A stretch of 42,507 nucleotides of DNA from Bacteroidota bacterium (GTDB lineage: Bacteria; Bacteroidota; Bacteroidia; AKYH767-A; 2013-40CM-41-45). Under the pieces are notes generated by a model. The model saw only the letters and a list, made by a program, of their open reading frames with translations. It ran no database searches and was not told the origin of the DNA. Location of the stretch: NCBI GenBank assembly GCA_026391945.1, contig JAPLDA010000098.1, positions 1 through 42,507 on the forward strand, written 5' to 3'. Below, piece after piece: positions 35,463 through 41,093 of this stretch. The translations under genes were made by a program, and so were the position numbers. How positions within the stretch are numbered: position 1 is the stretch's first letter; every line of letters starts with the position of its first letter.

Positions 35463-35828
35463 TCAGAAAATCTTCGGAACGAAAATAATCAGGCCAACGG
35501 CGGCTGAAACGATTGCTGAAATCAGAACGGCACTGGCGGCAATGTCCTTTACTTTTCCAGCGAGGAAATTGTATTCAGGAGAAACAAAATCGGTGAGGTA
35601 TTCGATGGAGGTGTTGAGCAGTTCCGTCGCAAATACAATGGCGATGCTGAGCAGGATCAGGCACCATTCGGTAGGCGAAAGGTGGTAATAAAATGAAAGG
35701 GCGATCACGGCAACTGCAGCGACAAAATGAAAACGGATGTTGAACTGCGATTTGATGGCTTCTACAAGGCCTTTCGCAGCGTATACGAAGCCATTCATAA
35801 AACTTTTGAAATTTCTTCTGACTATCAT
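35463..35828 (-). CDS. DgkA-type diacylglycerol/undecaprenol kinase
   Basis: A 121-residue membrane protein with three helices, the normal DgkA size. Hallmarks are NIRFHFVAAVAVIALSFYY, FATELLNTSIEYLTDFVSP (catalytic Glu in ELLNTSIE) and LAGKVKDIAASAVLISAIVS (conserved Lys-Asp and the Ala-rich helix). The E. coli enzyme phosphorylates diacylglycerol; in many Gram-positive and Bacteroidota members the related enzyme acts on undecaprenol. It follows the YegS-type kinase gene by only 6 bases, so they are probably co-translated. Together with the LTA-synthase-like enzyme upstream, a lipid-recycling role is inferred. Confidence 0.93.
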   Translation of the reverse strand: MIVRRNFKSFMNGFVYAAKGLVEAIKSQFNIRFHFVAAVAVIALSFYYHLSPTEWCLILLSIAIVFATELLNTSIEYLTDFVSPEYNFLAGKVKDIAASAVLISAIVSAAVGLIIFVPKIF

Positions 35829-35834
35829 AACCGG

Positions 35835-36716
35835 TTAATTTAACGGAACCAAAACGTTCAGTGATTTGGGAATTATTTTGATGTGAAGATCGGAATTAAA
35901 TGTTACGGGTTCACCATCGATGTGCCCTTTTATAAAATTTTTATTTTTCAAAACAATATCCTCCCCGGTCATTCCAGTATAATATTTCGACTGGTGAATG
36001 ATGTTGTGCATCAGCCGCCAGATGAGATGCGGAGCCGCATATACCGGGAATTTGTTCATCATGGAGATGTCGATGATTCCGTCCTGTACATCGGCAAACG
36101 GGGCAATCACGGCATTGTTTCCAAACTGCGACGAGTTGGCGAAGGTGAGCAGGAAACATTCTTTTTGAAATTCATTTCCGTCAACGCAGAGTTCATACCG
36201 GAACGGCTTGTACTTATAAAACTCCGTCAGCACCAGTTTCACATACGTTGAGTAACCTCTCTTTGAAGAGGAAGCAAAGAGGTGAGCGACATGAGCATCA
36301 AAGCCGACTCCAATTGTTCCGATGCAAAATTCTTCATTCACTCTCATCGTATCCACTTTTATTGTTTTTCCAGTGTTGATGACATGAATCGCATTTTCAA
36401 TTTCCATTGGAATTTTCAAATGCCTGGCCATGCCGTTGCCTGAACCGGTTGCAAGGATACCGAGAGCCGTTTCACTTTCCATCAGCCCTTTCGCCGTCTC
36501 ATTCACGGAACCGTCGCCGCCCACGGCAACCACCACGTCATAGTTTTTAACTGCAGCTTCGAGACTCAGCACGGTAGCATGTTTTGGAGCTTCCGTAAAT
36601 GAAATCTCGTATTCAAATTTTTCTTGATCAATCAAACGGTCAATCATTCCGGGGATTCCATGTTTCTCGTGGATCCCTGATTTCGGGTTGATGATGAACC
36701 TGATTTTTTTTTTCAT
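35835..36716 (-). CDS. Soluble diacylglycerol/lipid kinase, YegS/DagK family
   Basis: A 293-residue DagK-catalytic-domain protein. IRFIINPKSGIHEK opens the fold, VAVGGDGSVNETAKGLM (64-80) is the nucleotide site, and ILATGSGNGMARHLKIP (87-103) is the second loop; GTIGVGFDAHVAHLFASSSK and GHIDGEPV belong to the C-terminal domain. Members phosphorylate diacylglycerol, sphingoid bases or phosphatidylglycerol-like lipids at the inner membrane face. The ATG at 36716 overlaps the stop of the LTA-synthase-like gene by four bases (coding 36713-36716), a tight link, and DgkA follows. Phosphatidic acid recycling from diacylglycerol made by the transferase is the likely logic. Confidence 0.9.
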   Translation of the reverse strand: MKKKIRFIINPKSGIHEKHGIPGMIDRLIDQEKFEYEISFTEAPKHATVLSLEAAVKNYDVVVAVGGDGSVNETAKGLMESETALGILATGSGNGMARHLKIPMEIENAIHVINTGKTIKVDTMRVNEEFCIGTIGVGFDAHVAHLFASSSKRGYSTYVKLVLTEFYKYKPFRYELCVDGNEFQKECFLLTFANSSQFGNNAVIAPFADVQDGIIDISMMNKFPVYAAPHLIWRLMHNIIHQSKYYTGMTGEDIVLKNKNFIKGHIDGEPVTFNSDLHIKIIPKSLNVLVPLN

Positions 36717-38671
36717 TTTTTGTCCTGGCCAATTCCGTTTTTCCCCGGAATATTTTTCCCCGTTAACTTATCGATGGTCATCTTGTTTTCTACCAGCGAT
36801 GAATTGTAATTCTGAATGAATGCTTTTGCCTTCCTTTCAAGTTTCTGAACAACGAGTGTATCTTTCTCCAGCAGGTTCACATGCAGCAGGCTGTCGGAAA
36901 CATAACGGCAAAGGAAATTATTTTTTACCGTATCAAGAGTTAACGAAAAACCGCCGTCGATCATCTGGTAGGTATCGTTCAGGAAATTCATGGCAAAATG
37001 ATCAGCGGTCGAATCAAAAACACTTTGTCCGAATGAAAAAAACGGCTCATCATAGTGCAGGTAATCCAGGATACTCGGCAGGATGTCGATGTGCTGGGTA
37101 GTGAGTTGAGAAGTGCCTTTCAAAGAGGAGTGATGCCTGTAATACAGGATCGGCACGCTGTACATCCCGACTTTCCCCTGGTAAAAAGGATATTCGGAAA
37201 GAGCCGTATGATCGGCCGTGATCACGAACAACGTGCTGTCGAAAAAACTCATCTGCGAGGCCGCTTCAAAAAATTTCTTCAATGAATAATCCGCGTATTG
37301 AATGCTCTGGTGAATCGGTAGCGTTCCTTTCCTGAACCTGTTCTTTAAATCTTCCGGGATCGAATAAGGATGATGCGAAGAAAGGGTGAAGACCACGGAA
37401 AAGAATGGTTGCTTCATTCCGTTCAGTTGCTTTGCGAAATTCTGAAGGAACGGCTCATCATAAATTCCCCAGTTGCCGTCGAAATCTTTTTCATTCCTGT
37501 ATTCCCGTCTTCCGTAATACGATTCAAAGCCGGCCAGGTGGACGAAGTTATCAAAGCCCATCGTGCCATTGGTTCCGCCATGATAGAAAGAAGTGAAGTA
37601 CCTTTTTTTCCTCAGGAGACTTGCCAGGCTGGTGATTGAATTTTCAGAATACGATGAAGTGATGAACGGTTCCGCCATCAAAGAAGGTATTCCTGCGACG
37701 ATGGAAGGAATTCCTTCGATGGATCTTTTCCCGTTTGCAAAAGCACGGGGGAATACCAGGCTTTCTTTCATGAGCGAGTCAAGGAACGGAGTGTAGCCGC
37801 GATCGTGATTCATTCCGCCGATGTATTCATTTCCGAAACTTTCCATGACGATGACTACCACGTTCAGGTTCCTGAACTTTTCGTCTCCGTTATAGTGATG
37901 AACAAGAGGAGATATTTTCTCTGCTTCTTCTTCCGAAAAAAAAGTCATTTCAGTGAGATGATTTTTTCCGAGGGTTTTCAGGATGGTAAACGGAGTGTTG
38001 AGAATCAATGCCACATCTTTTGAAGATCCATACCGGGAAGCCGAAATGATGGAGATGGGTTTGTACTGAATTCCGCCGCGGAACCCGGTGACGACGCCTG
38101 CAATGGCTACCACGCTGAAAACGATGTTACGGACGATAAAAAATGGTTGATGAGTGTTGTTTGCTGCTGCTGATGCCGCCGGTTTTATCTTTTGATAGGC
38201 ATAGACAAGCAGGAAAACGGTGAGGATAAAAACAACAAGTACATACCAGAAGTCGAGGATCATCCCGGGAACCGTATTGATAAAATCTTCTCCGAAGCTC
38301 ATAATTTTAAAAGCATCTGAAGTGGCATGCTTGGCTGAAAACCGGAACAGGCAGAAGTCAATGAAGCTGAACAGAAGCAACGGAATATTGACGGCGAGAA
38401 AAATTATTTTCAGCGACAACTGGTAATAACGGGAATAAAAAAACCGGAGTGGGTTGAAATGAAGCGCAATGAAAACGATGTTTGAAATAATGATGGCGGA
38501 AAGGTCAAACCGTATCCCGGCAATGAAATCTTTTAATAGCGATGAGGTGGGAACTTCACTGAAATAAGCCAGGTTGAAGAGTAGGAAAAGAAATCTGCAG
38601 AAGGAGTATAAAACCACCAGCAACAGCATTCTTTGTCCGAGTAAAAGCAACCTGTTCTTTGCAAACTGCAT
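36713..38671 (-). CDS. LTA-synthase-like phosphoglycerol/phosphoethanolamine transferase
   Basis: A 652-residue inner-membrane protein with about five N-terminal helices (10-205) and an extracytoplasmic sulfatase-like domain. The domain has VVVIVMESFGNEYIGG (Glu277, metal ligand), AFANGKRSIEGIPSI (Ser317 in the place of LtaS Thr300), the FYHGGTNGTMGFDNF region, and FVITADHT (Asp487, His488, metal ligands). LtaS-type enzymes transfer phosphoglycerol from phosphatidylglycerol to glycolipids or glycans, releasing diacylglycerol. Bacteroidota lack lipoteichoic acid, so the acceptor here is unknown. It starts a compact group with two lipid kinases, which fits re-phosphorylation of the released diacylglycerol. 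Confidence 0.88.
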   Translation of the reverse strand: MQFAKNRLLLLGQRMLLLVVLYSFCRFLFLLFNLAYFSEVPTSSLLKDFIAGIRFDLSAIIISNIVFIALHFNPLRFFYSRYYQLSLKIIFLAVNIPLLLFSFIDFCLFRFSAKHATSDAFKIMSFGEDFINTVPGMILDFWYVLVVFILTVFLLVYAYQKIKPAASAAANNTHQPFFIVRNIVFSVVAIAGVVTGFRGGIQYKPISIISASRYGSSKDVALILNTPFTILKTLGKNHLTEMTFFSEEEAEKISPLVHHYNGDEKFRNLNVVVIVMESFGNEYIGGMNHDRGYTPFLDSLMKESLVFPRAFANGKRSIEGIPSIVAGIPSLMAEPFITSSYSENSITSLASLLRKKRYFTSFYHGGTNGTMGFDNFVHLAGFESYYGRREYRNEKDFDGNWGIYDEPFLQNFAKQLNGMKQPFFSVVFTLSSHHPYSIPEDLKNRFRKGTLPIHQSIQYADYSLKKFFEAASQMSFFDSTLFVITADHTALSEYPFYQGKVGMYSVPILYYRHHSSLKGTSQLTTQHIDILPSILDYLHYDEPFFSFGQSVFDSTADHFAMNFLNDTYQMIDGGFSLTLDTVKNNFLCRYVSDSLLHVNLLEKDTLVVQKLERKAKAFIQNYNSSLVENKMTIDKLTGKNIPGKNGIGQDKK

Positions 38672-38709
38672 GTGGACGAAAGTAGTAAAAGGGGAGGGAA
38701 TGGAAATAA

Positions 38710-38740
38710 AAAATAGCTGCCCGGTGTGAGCAGCTATTTT
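38710..38740 (-). terminator. Terminator after the DUF5011-like lipoprotein gene
   Basis: AAAATAGCTGC and GCAGCTATTTT form a perfect 11-bp stem with a nine-base loop. On the minus strand the stem is followed by a T-rich run, so it ends transcription of the lipoprotein gene at 38763, before the LTA-synthase-like gene. Confidence 0.8.
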
Positions 38741-38762
38741 GAATTCATGTTTTGGAAATTAA

Positions 38763-39470
38763 TTACTGTTGATGAAAAGCATCTTCATAAGGAACCGCAC
38801 TGGTTCCGGAGCATCCTGAACCGCCCACTTGTTCCTGGTCCGTAAATTTTATGGAAAAATTATATTTGCCGGATACAAGTGCAACGGGAACTGTTCCGGT
38901 GCCATTCGGAGTAAAAGTATGCGTGCATCCTGACAATCCGATTCCTATTCCGTTTTGAGCGGTCGGTAACTCAACGGAAGAACCGGTAACCTGTGCATAA
39001 ATCCCGGTGTTGTTGCTGTAATTACCAAATTTGCTGAAGAGGATTCGATTGTTATGCGTAGCATCAGCGGTAATAGTTTGTGTCCAGGAGGTTACAAAGG
39101 CATCTTCTGATGTTAAATAAGATCCTTCTAAGTACGCAGCATCATTTTTTACAATAACTGTTCTCACTGCAGTGCCGGTATTGCCCGCCTTATCTGTTGC
39201 CGTGTACGTAATGGTGTAGGTGCCGGTATGATTTGTATTTGGGTTGGTGGAACTGTTGAAATCGCTGGTAGGGGTAATCGCTCCGTCCTGATCATCCTTT
39301 GCAGTAGCACCCGGATCAGAATACGCCGCACTATTAAGGGAAAGAGTTACAGACGTGGCCCCATTAAGAGAAACAACAGGAGGAGTGGTGTCGTCCTTTT
39401 TACATCCGTTTATTAAGATCAATCCTGTAATTAAAAAAGATGCGCCGACAATTAGAATGTTTTTTTTCAT
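38763..39470 (-). CDS. Lipoprotein with an immunoglobulin-like (DUF5011) domain
   Basis: A 235-residue lipoprotein; lipobox LINGC gives Cys23, followed by KKDDTTPP. Residues ~28-110 match the DUF5011/bacterial Ig pattern (VVSLNGATSVTLSLNSAAY, DPGATAKDDQDGAITPTSDF, GTYTITYTATDKAGNTGTAV). The C-terminal ~115 residues form a second beta-rich domain (GSYLTSEDAFVTSWTQTITA, LSGCTHTFTPNGTGTVPVAL, NFSIKFTDQEQ). It is probably outer-membrane anchored and surface-exposed. The gene is single, with its own promoter and terminator. The biological role is unknown. Confidence 0.82.
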   Translation of the reverse strand: MKKNILIVGASFLITGLILINGCKKDDTTPPVVSLNGATSVTLSLNSAAYSDPGATAKDDQDGAITPTSDFNSSTNPNTNHTGTYTITYTATDKAGNTGTAVRTVIVKNDAAYLEGSYLTSEDAFVTSWTQTITADATHNNRILFSKFGNYSNNTGIYAQVTGSSVELPTAQNGIGIGLSGCTHTFTPNGTGTVPVALVSGKYNFSIKFTDQEQVGGSGCSGTSAVPYEDAFHQQ

Positions 39471-39516
39471 TTTGATATTGTTTTTTGGTTTGAAGGATAA
39501 ATTAAAATTTCCTGCG

Positions 39517-39524
39517 CAAAGTTA
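39517..39524 (-). promoter_or_regulatory. Candidate -7 box (TAACTTTG) for the DUF5011-like lipoprotein
   Basis: On the minus strand TAACTTTG is followed by CGCAGG, close to the extended TTTGCGCC pattern of neighbouring promoters. It lies 47 bases upstream of the ATG at 39470, in the region divergent from the miniature lipoproteins. Confidence 0.5.
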
Positions 39525-39582
39525 ACATCAAATTCCTTAATGGAAAATTTTCTTAAGTTTTTAAAATATTAAATAATCATTC

Positions 39583-39590
39583 TATATTTG
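39583..39590 (+). promoter_or_regulatory. Promoter -7 box of miniature lipoprotein 1
   Basis: TATATTTG, followed directly by CGCC, matches TAnnTTTG and is 32 bases before the ATG at 39622. The -33 position is T-rich. The same TTTGCGCC word occurs before lipoproteins 2 and 3. Confidence 0.55.
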
Positions 39591-39621
39591 CGCCACAAAT
39601 CAATTAAATCACCTATCAAAA

Positions 39622-39948
39622 ATGAAAAAAGTTCTCTCTATTCTTTTAATTGCAGGCATCTCCGCATTGGTTGCCTGCGGACCAAGCGCAGAAGAAAAAG
39701 CTGCTGCTGAAAAAGCCAAACAGGATTCTATTGCTAATGTTGAAAAAGCCAAACAGGATTCCATTGCTGCTGTTGCTGCTGTTGAAAAGGCAAAAGCTGA
39801 TTCAATCGCCAACGCTGCTGCTGCTGAAAAAGCAAAAGTTGAAGCAGCTGCTGCCGAGGCTGCAAAGAAAAAACCTGCTCCTAAGGCAAAAACCAACGAG
39901 CAGAAAATGAAAGACGATAAAAAAGTCCTTCAGAAGCAAAAAGGCTGA
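39622..39948 (+). CDS. Miniature lipoprotein with Ala/Lys/Glu repeats, copy 1
   Basis: A 108-residue protein with a lipoprotein leader (KKVLSILLIAGISALVAC, Cys19). The mature part is almost only Ala, Lys, Glu, Asp, Ser and Ile in units starting EKAK-x-DSIA with 11- and 14-residue spacing (EKAKQDSIANV, EKAKQDSIAAVAAV, EKAKADSIANAAAA), then EAAAAEAAKKKPAPKAKTNE and a basic tail QKQKG. Such spacing suits a long alpha-helix or coiled coil. It is monocistronic, between its own promoter and a hairpin terminator. The role is unknown; a Lpp-like tether between membrane and wall is a speculation based on small size, helical body and Lys-rich end. Confidence 0.85.
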   Translation: MKKVLSILLIAGISALVACGPSAEEKAAAEKAKQDSIANVEKAKQDSIAAVAAVEKAKADSIANAAAAEKAKVEAAAAEAAKKKPAPKAKTNEQKMKDDKKVLQKQKG

Positions 39949-39997
39949 TATTGTGTTGCAAATAGAACTATACTCAAAAGAGAAGTTCTTTTAAAAA

Positions 39998-40032
39998 CAA
40001 CAATTAAAAATTGTTGATTTATTTTGTTTTTC
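39998..40032 (+). terminator. Terminator after miniature lipoprotein 1
   Basis: CAACAATT, loop AAA, AATTGTTG (39998-40016) is a perfect 8-bp stem, followed by the T-rich run ATTTATTTTGTTTTTC. It overlaps the start of the promoter region of copy 2. Confidence 0.65.
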
Positions 40033-40034
40033 TA

Positions 40035-40064
40035 TTGTTCAATAGAAAAATTAATATACATTTG
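40035..40064 (+). promoter_or_regulatory. Promoter of miniature lipoprotein 2
   Basis: TTG at 40035-40037, 19 bases, then TACATTTG at 40057-40064, followed by CGCCC: a full match to the Bacteroidota -33/-7 arrangement. The ATG at 40097 is 32 bases later. Confidence 0.65.
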
Positions 40065-40096
40065 CGCCCAAAATCACTTAAAATCATCAAACAAAA

Positions 40097-40396
40097 ATGA
40101 AAAAAGTTCTCTCTATCCTTTTAGTTGCAGGTATGGCTTCTTTAGTTGCCTGCGGTCCTAGTGCTGAAGAAAAAGCTGCTGCTGAAAAAGCAAAACAGGA
40201 TTCTATTGCTAATGTTGAAAAAGTAAAGCAGGATTCTATTACTGCTGTTGCTGCTGCTGAAAAAGCAAAAGCTGATTCAATTGCAAACGCTGGTGCTGAA
40301 AAAGCAAAAGCTGATTCAATTGCTGCTGCTGCTAAAAAGCCGGCTCCAAAAGCTAAAGTTGCTGCGAAACCAGCAAAACCTGCAAAGAAAAAATAA
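40097..40396 (+). CDS. Miniature lipoprotein with Ala/Lys/Glu repeats, copy 2
   Basis: A 99-residue paralogue of copy 1. The leader (KKVLSILLVAGMASLVAC, Cys19) and first ~50 mature residues are nearly identical at both protein and DNA level, pointing to recent duplication. Repeats are EKAKQDSIANV, EKVKQDSITAVAAA, EKAKADSIANAGA, EKAKADSIAAAAKK, and the protein ends in a Pro/Ala/Lys tail KPAKPAKKK. The tail is the part that differs most from copy 1. It has its own promoter and a long hairpin terminator. Function is unknown. The C-terminal Lys run could contact peptidoglycan or nucleic acid, or be linked like the terminal Lys of Lpp; none of this is shown. Confidence 0.85.
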   Translation: MKKVLSILLVAGMASLVACGPSAEEKAAAEKAKQDSIANVEKVKQDSITAVAAAEKAKADSIANAGAEKAKADSIAAAAKKPAPKAKVAAKPAKPAKKK

Positions 40397-40468
40397 TGCT
40401 CGTGTGCCGGGGATTAGAAACCTGGTAGCGAGTATTTGTTTTTCAGGAATAGTGTTCTATTCCAGTTC

Positions 40469-40516
40469 AAAAATTAACATTCGTTGGTTTATTAACCATC
40501 GGGTGTTAATTTTTTT
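40469..40516 (+). terminator. Long-stem terminator after miniature lipoprotein 2
   Basis: AAAAATTAACA (40469-40479) pairs with TGTTAATTTTT (40504-40514), and the stem continues inward (CATTCGTTGGTT with AACCATCGGGTG, mostly paired) to a TATT loop. A T-run follows to 40516. Confidence 0.75.
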
Positions 40517-40549
40517 GTTTTAAGTCACCACAGGATTCCGAAATAAGAC

Positions 40550-40557
40550 TACATTTG
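40550..40557 (+). promoter_or_regulatory. Promoter -7 box of miniature lipoprotein 3
   Basis: TACATTTG followed by CGCC, 24 bases before the ATG at 40582. The -33 region is weak. This is the third occurrence of the same TTTGCGCC word within 1 kb. Confidence 0.5.
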
Positions 40558-40581
40558 CGCCTTATAAACTAAAAAAACGTA

Positions 40582-40797
40582 ATGAAAAAAGTTCTCTCTA
40601 CCTTGTTATTTGCCGGAATGTTGGCGATTTATGCTTGCGGTCCTGGTGCCGAAGAAAAAGCGGCTGCTGATAAAGCTGCCCAGGATTCAATAGCTGCTGC
40701 CCAGCAAACGGCCAATACGATTGCTGCCGGCGATACCATGGCAAAAGCCATGGCTGACACCAGCAAAATGAAAATGGAAACTCCTGCAAAGAAGTAA
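40582..40797 (+). CDS. Miniature lipoprotein, shorter divergent copy 3
   Basis: A 71-residue protein with the same leader style (KKVLSTLLFAGMLAIYAC, Cys19) and the same start of the mature part (GPGAEEKAAADKAAQDSIAA). It carries only one repeat unit, then QQTANTIAAGDTMAKAMADT and a Met/Lys end KMKMETPAKK. The first codons (ATGAAAAAAGTTCTCTCTA) are identical in all three copies. It is the most diverged and shortest member, suggesting an older duplication or decay. It has its own promoter and a strong bidirectional terminator. Confidence 0.82.
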   Translation: MKKVLSTLLFAGMLAIYACGPGAEEKAAADKAAQDSIAAAQQTANTIAAGDTMAKAMADTSKMKMETPAKK

Positions 40798-40813
40798 TCG
40801 TTTTCATAAAAAG

Positions 40814-40850
40814 AAAAGAGGAGTTTCGGCAACGGAACTCCTCTTTTTTT
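40814..40850. terminator. Bidirectional terminator after miniature lipoprotein 3
   Basis: AAAAGAGGAGTT (40814-40825) and AACTCCTCTTTT (40836-40847) form a perfect stem with a T-run after it; on the other strand TTTTCTTTTT follows. It serves copy 3 and the convergent small gene at 40868. Confidence 0.85.
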
Positions 40851-40867
40851 AAGGTCAAATAGGTGAA

Positions 40868-41011
40868 CTAATGAGTCGTTTTATTTTTCGCTTCTGCATT
40901 GCAATCTGCACATTTTCCACCGCGGTTCCTTCCCGTGAGCGATTGATAGATTCGCCGGGCCAGAAAAATGACTGCCAAAGAAGCAATCAGGATGACAATG
41001 AACGGTTGCAT
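40868..41011 (-). CDS. FeoB-associated Cys-rich membrane-protein-like peptide (47 aa)
   Basis: A minus-strand ORF of 48 codons from ATG 41011 to a TAG at 40868. Residues 4-18 are one membrane helix (FIVILIASLAVIFLA), then a basic stretch (RRIYQSLTGRNRGG) and a CxxC pair (KCADCNAE). This is the layout of the 'FeoB-associated Cys-rich membrane protein' family, which is usually encoded near ferrous iron transporters; no feoB is in the window. The peptide probably sits in the inner membrane with the Cys pair in the cytoplasm, possibly binding iron or zinc. It ends just after the bidirectional terminator and is divergent from the E1 gene. Confidence 0.75.
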   Translation of the reverse strand: MQPFIVILIASLAVIFLARRIYQSLTGRNRGGKCADCNAEAKNKTTH

Positions 41012-41035
41012 GTTCGTCTCTTGTAATTGTGAATA

Positions 41036-41043
41036 CAAAGTTA
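41036..41043 (-). promoter_or_regulatory. Candidate -7 box (TAACTTTG) for the small Cys-rich membrane peptide
   Basis: TAACTTTG on the minus strand matches TAnnTTTG, 24 bases before the ATG at 41011. No good -33 TTG is found at the expected distance. Confidence 0.4.
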
Positions 41044-41093
41044 CTAAGCTTTTTTGAATATTTTTACCACGTTAATTCTTCCACCCTCAACGC

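Noticed and set aside
39700-40360. Repeated GCTGCTGCTGAAAAAGC-like words suggesting a CRISPR or tandem-repeat array
   Set aside because: They are codon repeats of the Ala/Lys/Glu lipoproteins, in frame with the reading frame, without unique spacers.
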